Origin: Prevotella sp.
GTDB taxonomy: Bacteria > Bacteroidota > Bacteroidia > Bacteroidales > Dysgonomonadaceae
Length of the DNA stretch: 64,000 bases
Reading direction: 5' to 3'
Assembly: GCA_031285625.1 (NCBI GenBank)
Contig: JAITVV010000007.1
Coordinates: 62,001-126,000, forward strand
Shown in pieces: positions 44,720-52,347 of this stretch. The position numbers and the translations under genes are program-made. The notes under the pieces were generated by a model, which saw nothing but the letters and a program-made list of their open reading frames with translations, searched no databases and was not told the origin of the DNA. Each line of letters begins with the position of its first letter. Positions within the stretch are counted from its first letter, which is position 1.

Positions 44720-44735
44720 TTAAATAATTTGTTGA

Positions 44736-45662
44736 TTAAAAAGCCAGAGAAGTAGGATCTTCATAATACTGAAAGTATATAGATGGTCTGGCCATGAAGT
44801 TATTTAAGTTTGTGACATCGGCAGATGGTTTACCGATACTAATGTCTGTCTGATTTGCACTGCTGCCGATTCTGGTGATAGCCACATTTATATTCTGATT
44901 GTTTGCCTCCAGATTTTCCACTACCATATGCAATAATATAGTTTCAAATGTATTGGATCCTGTATTAGAATATGATAACTGCCCAATATTGGCTGACTTC
45001 AGCAGGTTGTTAACAAAGATACCTCCGGCATACGAAACCCATCCATTAGCTGTACCACTCTTTTGTATGGTAGTCTGTAATGTTATCAGCAACCGGTTCT
45101 TTTTATATTTGGGTACTATACTGAATGTATTCCCTATTTTACGCCATTTATTATCAAATGCATAGTTAAGAACGCATACAGAGATACCATTGTTTGTAGC
45201 TAAATCAACACCTCCATCAGATATATTTATGCTGGAACTAACCAAAAAGAAGTTATCATTCCGTATATCCGGAATATTCATTGTTACCCATCTGGGCTGT
45301 AAGTCATCCGAAAGAGATAAAGTCTGGCCTGCCAACCCATCCGTTAATCCTATTCGATTCCATTTTGTTCCATCATTATAGAATAGTCCTGATGAGATAT
45401 TCTCATTCGTATTTGTATTGTATACAATCATTCCTGAAGTATGCTGTAATAAAGGAAAACTATTATCTGTAGAAATAAGGGCTACCCGGGGCAATAACAA
45501 TCCTTTAGAGGATTCCCCATTCTCACTTTGCTTCAAATCGAGAATAGCATCCATATCCGGTTCTATCCCTGACCCTATTGTTACCTGTGCATTAAGGTGG
45601 AGGTTAAATAATATAGCAATAGCCAGTAGTGCGTAATTTTGTGTTTTACTATAATTCTTCAT
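44736..45662 (-). CDS. Secreted paralogue 1 with G-L-L-L-P-R-V motif
   Basis: The 308-residue protein has a signal peptide (ending L-N-A-Q) then V-T-I-G-S-G-I-E-P-D-M-D-A-I-L-D-L-K, S-S-K-G-L-L-L-P-R-V-A-L-I-S-T, L-L-Q-H-T-S-G-M-I-V-Y-N-T and a C-terminal beta domain ending Y-F-Q-Y-Y-E-D. It is the first of the three paralogues. A TAGGTTTG promoter box lies at 45732-45739. The regulator encoded at 46008-46997 may control it. Function unknown. Confidence 0.7.
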   Translation of the reverse strand: MKNYSKTQNYALLAIAILFNLHLNAQVTIGSGIEPDMDAILDLKQSENGESSKGLLLPRVALISTDNSFPLLQHTSGMIVYNTNTNENISSGLFYNDGTKWNRIGLTDGLAGQTLSLSDDLQPRWVTMNIPDIRNDNFFLVSSSINISDGGVDLATNNGISVCVLNYAFDNKWRKIGNTFSIVPKYKKNRLLITLQTTIQKSGTANGWVSYAGGIFVNNLLKSANIGQLSYSNTGSNTFETILLHMVVENLEANNQNINVAITRIGSSANQTDISIGKPSADVTNLNNFMARPSIYFQYYEDPTSLAF

Positions 45663-45731
45663 TTTATTCAGATAGTTTCATTAAAATCCGTATTAGGAAA
45701 ACAGCATATATTGATGTGCCAAATCCCGGTA

Positions 45732-45739
45732 CAAACCTA
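45732..45739 (-). promoter_or_regulatory. -7 box of the three-paralogue operon
   Basis: TAGGTTTG on the - strand matches TAnnTTTG and implies a leader of about 60 nt. CCTATA half-sites overlap and follow it, forming dyads (45736-45741/45758-45763 and 45759-45763/45774-45778); a regulator site is plausible. Confidence 0.5.
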
Positions 45740-45957
45740 TAGAATGTCAGTAAGAATTATAGGACACATTATGCCTATTTGTAATAGTGAATCTTTCTAT
45801 TTCTCTACTTACTATAATTGCCCGACTCTGTTTTTGCATATTATACAAAGCCGAATCTCTGTTTATATATATTCAGTTGTTTAATATCTATAAATCATGT
45901 TTAATCGTGATATTTATATGTTTTCGGTTTATATTTATCTTTCCATAAAACAAAAAC

Positions 45958-45984
45958 AGGATTGGCTAATATTTTGCCAATCCT
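45958..45984 (-). terminator. Terminator of the HTH regulator gene
   Basis: A 9-bp perfect stem (45958-45966 with 45976-45984), 9-nt loop, is followed on the - strand by a T-rich tract. Confidence 0.8.
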
Positions 45985-46007
45985 ATCACTCCATACAAAC
46001 ACATTTT

Positions 46008-46997
46008 CTACCTTGAGAATGAATTTATTATCTTTCTTTGCTCCTGAAAGAAGTTATACCTTTGCATTTCCCCGCCTTGCGTTATGAGCATCGAATACCT
46101 CTTCAGTGAATTGATCCATTCATTATGTGTCTGGCATATATTATAGCTTTGAGAATTTATTCCACTTATACCATACAGATTCAGGTGTGCATAAGAATGG
46201 CCACTATATTCTAATAATATATACGAAGCATCAATATCTACATTCGACAGATATAGAAGAATTTCCATTCCGGAGTTGTATGTTCCTGATATTGTAAGAG
46301 ACTCCATTTCCGTGAGAAGTTCATTCAATTCATCCTTTATGCTTTGAATATCAGTATCACTCATTAAATTAAGATTGTGAAAATATTTTATTTCGCGTAT
46401 AAAAGATGTAAATATATCCTGACTCAGTATAATGCTGGAACTTTTTATGTTTCTCGATTCAGAGATAAACATCTTTTGATATGCTATAGCTTCTTTTGTC
46501 AACTCCATTTCTCTAAAGGGCAAAGAATGAAGTCTTTTTATTTGATAGGCCCATTTAAACAGTTTGAATTTCGATAAATTTTCATAGTGTAAATAGAAAA
46601 AATAAGGTAAATTGTTAAAAGCACATATCAGTTTTGAGTCTGCTTTTTTATTTGCTCTTCTAAAGAGATTAACATACTCATCCATCCGCGCTATATAGTT
46701 CTGATTAATATCATTGGCGAACATAAGGTTGAGATCAAACACTGCTCTCTCTTTATTTCTTATCCCAACTATATTGTCTATTGAAATACCTAACTTAAGA
46801 GAAATTATTGCAACCTCTTCAAATGTAAAACGAACCTCACCTCTGAGGCGTCTGTAGATCGCTTCCTTACCCAAACAAAGTATATCTGCCAGTATCGATA
46901 CTAATTTTTCTTTTTCTGTTATGGTATTTATTATGTCTTTTTCAGTTATAGATGTTTTGATTGCCTCAATTAATTCTTCATGCATGCTTATTCTCAT
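46008..46997 (-). CDS. HTH regulator of Bacteroidota type
   Basis: The 329-residue protein has an N-terminal helix-turn-helix (about residues 28-75: I-L-A-D-I-L-C-L-G-K-E-A-I-Y-R-R-L-R-G-E-V) like XRE/BetR-type domains and a long, mostly helical C-terminal region without a recognised ligand domain. An ATG four codons later is an alternative start. It lies upstream of the three-paralogue operon on the same strand, with its own terminator between, so it may regulate that operon. Confidence 0.65.
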   Translation of the reverse strand: MRISMHEELIEAIKTSITEKDIINTITEKEKLVSILADILCLGKEAIYRRLRGEVRFTFEEVAIISLKLGISIDNIVGIRNKERAVFDLNLMFANDINQNYIARMDEYVNLFRRANKKADSKLICAFNNLPYFFYLHYENLSKFKLFKWAYQIKRLHSLPFREMELTKEAIAYQKMFISESRNIKSSSIILSQDIFTSFIREIKYFHNLNLMSDTDIQSIKDELNELLTEMESLTISGTYNSGMEILLYLSNVDIDASYILLEYSGHSYAHLNLYGISGINSQSYNICQTHNEWINSLKRYSMLITQGGEMQRYNFFQEQRKIINSFSR

Positions 46998-47377
46998 TAT
47001 TTGTTATAATTGTATGTTAACTCGATTAGTTTTGGATTAATCTGAAGTGAATGATCAAATAAATGTAGAAAAGAGATTTTGTTGCAACCTCAATATTTAA
47101 TTTAGCCTGAATGCGTTGTCTCCTTTAGTGAAAAAGCCTTTTCTTTTTCAAATACAAAATTATAGATTGTATAATGATCTGGATAGTAATTTTGAGTGTA
47201 TTCTCACCCTCTGTTTTTTCTATTTATTCATAAATAAAATTATATATATCTATAAAAGTTGATAATTTATTTATGAGACATTTTCAGACATATATTTGTA
47301 TTGCTTACACTATATAAGTCTACATTTAAATTGAAAATCAGATTGGGATAATTTGATTAGTTTTATATAAAAAACAA

Positions 47378-47410
47378 ATACTTACTTAATATACACTATT
47401 AAGTAAGTAT
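47378..47410 (-). terminator. Terminator of the fimbrillin gene
   Basis: A perfect 14-bp stem (47378-47391 with 47397-47410), 5-nt loop, is followed on the - strand by a T-rich tract. Confidence 0.8.
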
Positions 47411-47416
47411 CTGACA

Positions 47417-47440
47417 ACTTAAGCAGAAACTTAAGCAGAA
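47417..47440. repeat. Tandem 12-bp repeat
   Basis: ACTTAAGCAGAA occurs twice in direct succession just after the fimbrillin stop. Confidence 0.85.
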
Positions 47441-47445
47441 ATTAT

Positions 47446-48579
47446 CTATTCAAAGACGCTTGTTTGTGAGATATTAAGTGCCCAGGGGGCCACTGAAACC
47501 TGAACATTGAGAGATGATGGTGATTCGGAGCTGAAAGGATTGCTGGTTCCCAATCCTTTTACTATGGTTTTTATGTTATATGTATTATTACGCCTTATAT
47601 ATTTATGGTTATCTGAAGCTCCTGTTACAGTCGAATTATTGCCCTCCAGATTTATTATAACAGGAAAATAAGTATAACCTTCCGAATCTACACGACCAGG
47701 AATATTGCTAATATATTTGTTATTTTGTTTCACTTTTGCCCTTAAAACAAGTATTGTAGGATATATAGTTCCGTCGGCAGGCTGATTTTCATAAAGGTAA
47801 AAATATGTATTGTTGTTAGTTGCCGTTGAACTAAGAAAGTTTTCAGAACCAGACAAAACTGTGCTTGATGAAGGATATAAGTCACCGATCCCTGAAAGTC
47901 CCTGATAATAAGAGACAGGTAAAGATAAAGCAGAATTGCTTATATGTGAATTCTTTACTGCATTCAATATAAAAGCTGTAGCTCCTTCGAAAGAATACTC
48001 ACTGCTTTGCCACTGCATATCTTCAACTTTTACCCGCGCAGTTAATCTTGTAAGCAAGAATGTATGAGGCTCTAGTGAAGTTCCATCTGTAGGGTTGGAG
48101 GTATACCCTATATAGTTCTTTCCTGGAACAATAACAGCATTGATCACATCTGTGGACATAGTAAGCTGTCCGTTGTCTTTCTCATTTTTGAGATCAGATA
48201 GTGTATTTTGTAGTTCAGTGATACTTTTAATAGCTGATATATCAGACGCATAGTTAGCCAACACAAAAATTCTTTTTTCACCACTCGTAACAGCTATATT
48301 ATCTACCTTAGTAATGCTGTTATTCTGGCTGGTTACACTCTTTGCAGCTTCTAGGCTACCATCAATATTAAAAACAAAGGCATCCAGCTTAAGTACCTTG
48401 TCTTCCTGAGAAGGGTTGCCCGATGCTTTAGTTTGCGGTGTACCCGAAATTTGTAGGCTAATACTGGCCACTTTTCCCCTTACAATAGGCGTTGGTATAT
48501 CACTGTCTTCTGCCCTGTCACAGGATACACCCAAAATAGCAATAATAATTGCAGATAAAAATAAACCTCTTGATTTCAT
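47446..48579 (-). CDS. Mfa1/FimA-type fimbrillin lipoprotein
   Basis: The 377-residue lipoprotein (lipobox G-V-S-C-D near residue 19) resembles P. gingivalis FimA/Mfa1-type major fimbrial subunits: beta-rich body, S-I-S-L-Q-I-S start, K-L-D-A-F-V-F-N-I-D segment near 70, R-R-N-N-T-Y-N-I-K-T-I-V near 335, and a C-terminal strand (V-S-V-A-P-W-A-L-N) suited to donor-strand exchange. It is not clustered with anchor genes here and stands under its own promoter near an AraC regulator, with direct repeats upstream. The ATG at 48579 is chosen for the lipobox. Confidence 0.75.
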   Translation of the reverse strand: MKSRGLFLSAIIIAILGVSCDRAEDSDIPTPIVRGKVASISLQISGTPQTKASGNPSQEDKVLKLDAFVFNIDGSLEAAKSVTSQNNSITKVDNIAVTSGEKRIFVLANYASDISAIKSITELQNTLSDLKNEKDNGQLTMSTDVINAVIVPGKNYIGYTSNPTDGTSLEPHTFLLTRLTARVKVEDMQWQSSEYSFEGATAFILNAVKNSHISNSALSLPVSYYQGLSGIGDLYPSSSTVLSGSENFLSSTATNNNTYFYLYENQPADGTIYPTILVLRAKVKQNNKYISNIPGRVDSEGYTYFPVIINLEGNNSTVTGASDNHKYIRRNNTYNIKTIVKGLGTSNPFSSESPSSLNVQVSVAPWALNISQTSVFE

Positions 48580-48871
48580 AATAAAAACCTGATAATTAAT
48601 TAATAATATATAAAATTCCCTTTTTGATTCTGATTTTATGTGAGGCAATAGTTTCCCTGAGAAGGATTATAGTCCTTCTTTATCTAATTGTTTAAAGTAT
48701 ATTTCGGATGATTCCCTCTTGTTAAGATTCAAGAGTAAAATGGTATGTGACAGTTTATTGTAAAATCATATATTCCTCATTTAATGGCGCAAAAATAGAA
48801 TGAAAATCTATATATTTTTATAAAAAAAGGGACAAAATAAGTACTAAAAGGGACAAAATATCTATTGGCGC
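48580..48871. other. Fimbrillin upstream region
   Basis: The gap contains the -7 box (48790-48797), two 15-bp direct repeats at 21-bp spacing (48825-48860), and a 7-bp hairpin (48660-48666 with 48673-48679). Confidence 0.6.
48790..48860 (-). promoter_or_regulatory. Fimbrillin promoter with AraC-type direct repeats
   Basis: On the - strand the box TATTTTTG (48797-48790) is a -7 element without a TTTG at the -33 position. Upstream, AAAAGGGACAAAATA (+ strand) occurs at 48825-48839 and again at 48846-48860, 21 bp apart. That is the spacing of classic AraC half-sites. An AraC gene begins its 3' end 11 bp further on. Confidence 0.6.
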
Positions 48872-49732
48872 TTATTTACTTAACAGCTTAGTTTTTAAGT
48901 TGTGCTTTTCACAGAAGGCAATGAATTCAGCCATATTTGCAAAATGAAATTCTTTAAGGATATGATCCATTGATACCGTTTTATGAACTATGTAGTATTC
49001 CAGACTTTTAGCCTTCTGATGCATAATCCATTTATAAGGAGTGATCCCAAATTCAGTTTTAAACTTTCTTGTAAATGTTTTAGTTGTCATAAAACATTTC
49101 TTCGCTAAACTTTTAACAGAACTATTATGTGTATAATTTGCCAATACCTCCATTCTGAATTGGTTTTGACTAAGAAGTATCGGGGAAAAAAAACGGGCCA
49201 ACGTTTGTTTATCGTATAGGGTTCTCATTAGAAAAACAAATTCTTGTTTTTTCATATCATATACATACTTTGAAAATATCTTGTTACGCCTGTAGTAAAT
49301 TATACCCGACAGAAAATAGCGTAAAGTTTTCTTTATATGAAGTTTCTCTAATTCTATACTATTGGGGGCATATAGTGAGACAATCTGATTTAAAAGAACC
49401 TGATCTATAAATGGCAGGAGATTATCCGATTTCAGCTCAATATATATACTACTTTCTTTGGTTGTAGCTTTATACGGACCAAAGGCTTTAGATATAAAAA
49501 GCATATTATTTTTACTATATAAATTATAATCCGATTCTTTTTGAATTAATACTTTCCCTTTCATTATAAAAACAATACTATTTTCACCAGGGATACCAAT
49601 CAGAATATCACTATCTTCAGAATGGTAATGTACTTTGAATGAATCATCCTTTTCTAAAGGGAGTATATAATTTTGTAAAGAGCTTTCATATTCATTTATA
49701 ATTTTTTCAGGGCTCGTCAGGTATAGGTTCAT
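48872..49732 (-). CDS. AraC-family regulator
   Basis: The 286-residue protein has a cupin-like N-terminal region and a C-terminal AraC/XylS double helix-turn-helix (about 195-280, with S-V-K-S-L-A-K-K-C-F-M and F-G-I-T-P-Y-K-W-I). Its likely target is the adjacent fimbrillin gene, whose promoter carries 21-bp-spaced direct repeats. Confidence 0.9.
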   Translation of the reverse strand: MNLYLTSPEKIINEYESSLQNYILPLEKDDSFKVHYHSEDSDILIGIPGENSIVFIMKGKVLIQKESDYNLYSKNNMLFISKAFGPYKATTKESSIYIELKSDNLLPFIDQVLLNQIVSLYAPNSIELEKLHIKKTLRYFLSGIIYYRRNKIFSKYVYDMKKQEFVFLMRTLYDKQTLARFFSPILLSQNQFRMEVLANYTHNSSVKSLAKKCFMTTKTFTRKFKTEFGITPYKWIMHQKAKSLEYYIVHKTVSMDHILKEFHFANMAEFIAFCEKHNLKTKLLSK

Positions 49733-49843
49733 ATTTGTTTGTTAAATCTCATATCCTTAATAACACATAGAGAATTGAAATGTTCCAGTAAATGAAATAT
49801 GTAGAAATATAACATCAGCCAAACAAAGTAACCTGTAATGTCT

Positions 49844-49851
49844 TACCTTTG
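49844..49851 (+). promoter_or_regulatory. -7 box overlapping the helicase start region
   Basis: TACCTTTG lies only 4 bp before the ATG at 49856. If it is the real box, transcription would begin at or just after the start codon, giving a leaderless or nearly leaderless mRNA. Confidence 0.4.
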
Positions 49852-49855
49852 CCGT

Positions 49856-51196
49856 ATGAAAACAGAAGATCGAACAAAAACTATATTATCCAGCCTGAAT
49901 ATAGACAGGTTGAACAAGATGCAGATTGCAGCTGAGGATACAATAATAAAAGAAAAAAATACAATCTTATTATCACCCACTGGTTCCGGTAAGACTCTTG
50001 CTTTCCTGTTACCAACCCTCAATTTGTTGAGAGAGGATATAAAAGCTGTGCAATGTATGATTATAGTACCATCACGCGAACTGGCAATTCAGATTGAGAA
50101 GGTTTGGAAACAAATGGGAACAAAATTTAAAGTAAACGTATGCTATGGTGGACATTCTATTGAAACCGAACTTAAGAATCTAAGTAATCCCCCTGCCTTG
50201 CTTATAGGAACACCGGGACGGTTGACAGATCATCTGGAAAGGAAATCTTTTGATACTAACTCTATCGAAATTTTAGTTTTAGATGAATTTGACAAATCAT
50301 TGCAACTTGGATTTCAGGATGAAATGAATACAATTATCAGCCAATTACCCAACCTGCAGAAACGAATATTACTTTCAGCAACTTCTGATGTAGAAGTGCC
50401 TGATTTTGTATTGATGGAATCTCCTGTTACTCTCGATTATACCGAAGAAGAAAGGAAAGATACTCTTTCTATCAAACTTGTTTTATCTCCTGAAAAAGAT
50501 AAAATAGAATCCTTATTCCAGCTTATATGTTCGCTCAATTCAGAGCCTGCTCTTATTTTCTGTAACCATAGAGAAGTCGCAGAACGTATCAGTAGTTTAT
50601 TAAACAAGAAAGGCATACAAACAGGATATTACCATGGGGGCATGGACCAGGATGACAGGGAAAGAGTACTCATCCAATTCCGAAATGGTAGTTTAAACTA
50701 CCTGGTTACAACAGACCTGGCTGCCAGAGGTTTAGATATTCCTGAAATGAAACATGTGATACATTATCACCTACCTGCCAAAGAGAGTGAGTTTATCCAT
50801 CGTAATGGGCGCACAGCCCGTATGCATGCTTCCGGTACTGCATATATCATACTCTACAAAGAAGAAAAAGCACCTGATTATATTCCTGAGAATCTGGATG
50901 TATTGAGGCCAGGAACAAACAAAACGCTACCTAAACGTCCCGAAAACCAGACAATCTACATAAGTGGAGGTAAGAAAAACAAACTGAATAAAAGTGATAT
51001 TGTAGGATTCTTCTTACAAAAAGGAAAACTGGATAAATCAGATTTAGGATTAATAGAAGTAAAAGATTTCATCTCTTTTGTTGCTGTGCGTTCCTCAGCA
51101 GTCAGGACACTTCTAACCAACATAAGAGATGAAAAGATGAAAGGTAAGAAATATAAGATAGAAATAGCCAGAAATGTTATTAAGAAGACTGATTAA
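49856..51196 (+). CDS. DEAD-box RNA helicase, DbpA-type tail
   Basis: The 446-residue helicase has Walker A P-T-G-S-G-K-T (41-47), P-S-R-E-L-A (72-77), G-T-P-G-R (119-123), motif II D-E-F-D (143-146, instead of DEAD), S-A-T, and H-R-N-G-R-T-A-R near the end of the second RecA domain. A C-terminal DbpA-like RNA-binding domain (about 365-440) suggests rRNA targeting. The ATG at 49856 is used; an earlier ATG at 49838 would precede the -7 box. Confidence 0.9.
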   Translation: MKTEDRTKTILSSLNIDRLNKMQIAAEDTIIKEKNTILLSPTGSGKTLAFLLPTLNLLREDIKAVQCMIIVPSRELAIQIEKVWKQMGTKFKVNVCYGGHSIETELKNLSNPPALLIGTPGRLTDHLERKSFDTNSIEILVLDEFDKSLQLGFQDEMNTIISQLPNLQKRILLSATSDVEVPDFVLMESPVTLDYTEEERKDTLSIKLVLSPEKDKIESLFQLICSLNSEPALIFCNHREVAERISSLLNKKGIQTGYYHGGMDQDDRERVLIQFRNGSLNYLVTTDLAARGLDIPEMKHVIHYHLPAKESEFIHRNGRTARMHASGTAYIILYKEEKAPDYIPENLDVLRPGTNKTLPKRPENQTIYISGGKKNKLNKSDIVGFFLQKGKLDKSDLGLIEVKDFISFVAVRSSAVRTLLTNIRDEKMKGKKYKIEIARNVIKKTD

Positions 51197-51222
51197 TCTT
51201 GGTATTTCTCTAATAATATTTT

Positions 51223-52299
51223 CTAATATTTCAATGGCAATGAGATTTCCAGTTTAGTGTCCTTTCCCGTATGGCAGTTCAAAACAGTCATTATTCCTTC
51301 TTTGGGAAACTGAGTCCTGACTGTCTTATTAGCTGGTAGCCTATATTCTTTATCACCTATCATTAGCGAGTAAGAAATATCTGATATATTACTAACCTCT
51401 ATATCATCTCCACCTTTTATTACTTTTATCTTGATTGATGCCAAGAATAACTTTCTTAATAATTCGTCTTTTCCTGCTAAAGTACTATTAAATAAGACTG
51501 CTGTGCGTCCGGCAAACAAGGCCTCTTTTATGCCTGCCTCCGAGTATTCCTTTGCAAATACCAAAGTAACAGGGCGAGCCAATTTCTTATTTCCATAAAG
51601 TTCAGCAATAGGCTCATGTATATCCGAGTTACCCATAAAGCTCAGATTGTATTTATTCGCATAATCGAATGTAAGCGGATAATATTCAAGATAGTTAAAA
51701 ACCTCAATACCATTTATCAGACGTTCTGCAATCAATTGTTCGTGCACAGGATAAAGAGTACTCTTATTATCAGGCCATCCCGGATGGTTCCACATAATAA
51801 AAGCGCCTTGCTTTTTCGCTTCTTTCAGAACATCTACAGGATCATCCAGTTCCAACTTATTGGCATCGTTTATAAATAAAGCATTGAGATGTCCAATCGG
51901 CTTTTCACGTGTAATTTCAGTACCTTGTATAACTATAAAATTCAGCCTGTCGCCATGTTCTTTTGCTATTTTGAAACTGGCATTAAGATCTCCGCTAAGA
52001 ATTCCTTTATAGGGACGGTACTCAATATGATCGGTAATTGCAATAGCATCAAGTCCTTCCCTCCAGGCCTCGTTTACCCGTACATCAGGCCAAACCTTAC
52101 CATCCGAGAAAACAGTATGGATATGGAAATCGCACTTGAGAACCTGATATCCATCAAAACCCGGTATGGAGATATGTTCACGAATAGAACTCTGCCCCAT
52201 TTCCGGCAATTTATATACATCATCATTCTTTATTTGTCCGAATGCAAGGAAAGGACAAGTGAGTAATATCACTCCTGCAATAATCTTATAAATATTCAT
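51223..52299 (-). CDS. Secreted PHP-domain phosphoesterase
   Basis: The 358-residue protein has a signal peptide (cleavage near A-F-G-Q) and a PHP metal-dependent domain: C-D-F-H-I-H-T-V-F-S-D-G with His59, His61 and Asp65, and I-T-D-H-I-E-Y-R-P near 95. A C-terminal beta domain follows. Export implies it acts on extracellular or periplasmic phosphate esters. It ends the PUL unit, 48 bp after the ribulokinase gene. The ATG at 52299 fits the signal peptide. Confidence 0.85.
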   Translation of the reverse strand: MNIYKIIAGVILLTCPFLAFGQIKNDDVYKLPEMGQSSIREHISIPGFDGYQVLKCDFHIHTVFSDGKVWPDVRVNEAWREGLDAIAITDHIEYRPYKGILSGDLNASFKIAKEHGDRLNFIVIQGTEITREKPIGHLNALFINDANKLELDDPVDVLKEAKKQGAFIMWNHPGWPDNKSTLYPVHEQLIAERLINGIEVFNYLEYYPLTFDYANKYNLSFMGNSDIHEPIAELYGNKKLARPVTLVFAKEYSEAGIKEALFAGRTAVLFNSTLAGKDELLRKLFLASIKIKVIKGGDDIEVSNISDISYSLMIGDKEYRLPANKTVRTQFPKEGIMTVLNCHTGKDTKLEISLPLKY

Positions 52300-52347
52300 T
52301 CCAATATTTTTTAATATTAAAAATAACACTCCTGATAAAGATAACTA

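Larger units (their letters stand above)
45663..46007. other. Intergenic: promoter of paralogue operon and regulator terminator
   Basis: This 345-bp region holds the paralogue operon promoter (45732-45739), three CCTAT-type half-sites at 45736-45741, 45758-45763 and 45774-45778, and the terminator at 45958-45984. Confidence 0.5.
46998..47445. other. Intergenic between fimbrillin and HTH regulator
   Basis: This 448-bp region holds the fimbrillin terminator, a tandem 12-bp repeat, and a possible promoter of the HTH regulator (TAATTTTG on the - strand at 47155-47162). No gene is seen. Confidence 0.5.

Noticed and set aside
45639-45884. + strand frame upstream of the three-paralogue operon
   Set aside because: It overlaps the paralogue 1 start and promoter and lacks any coding signature.
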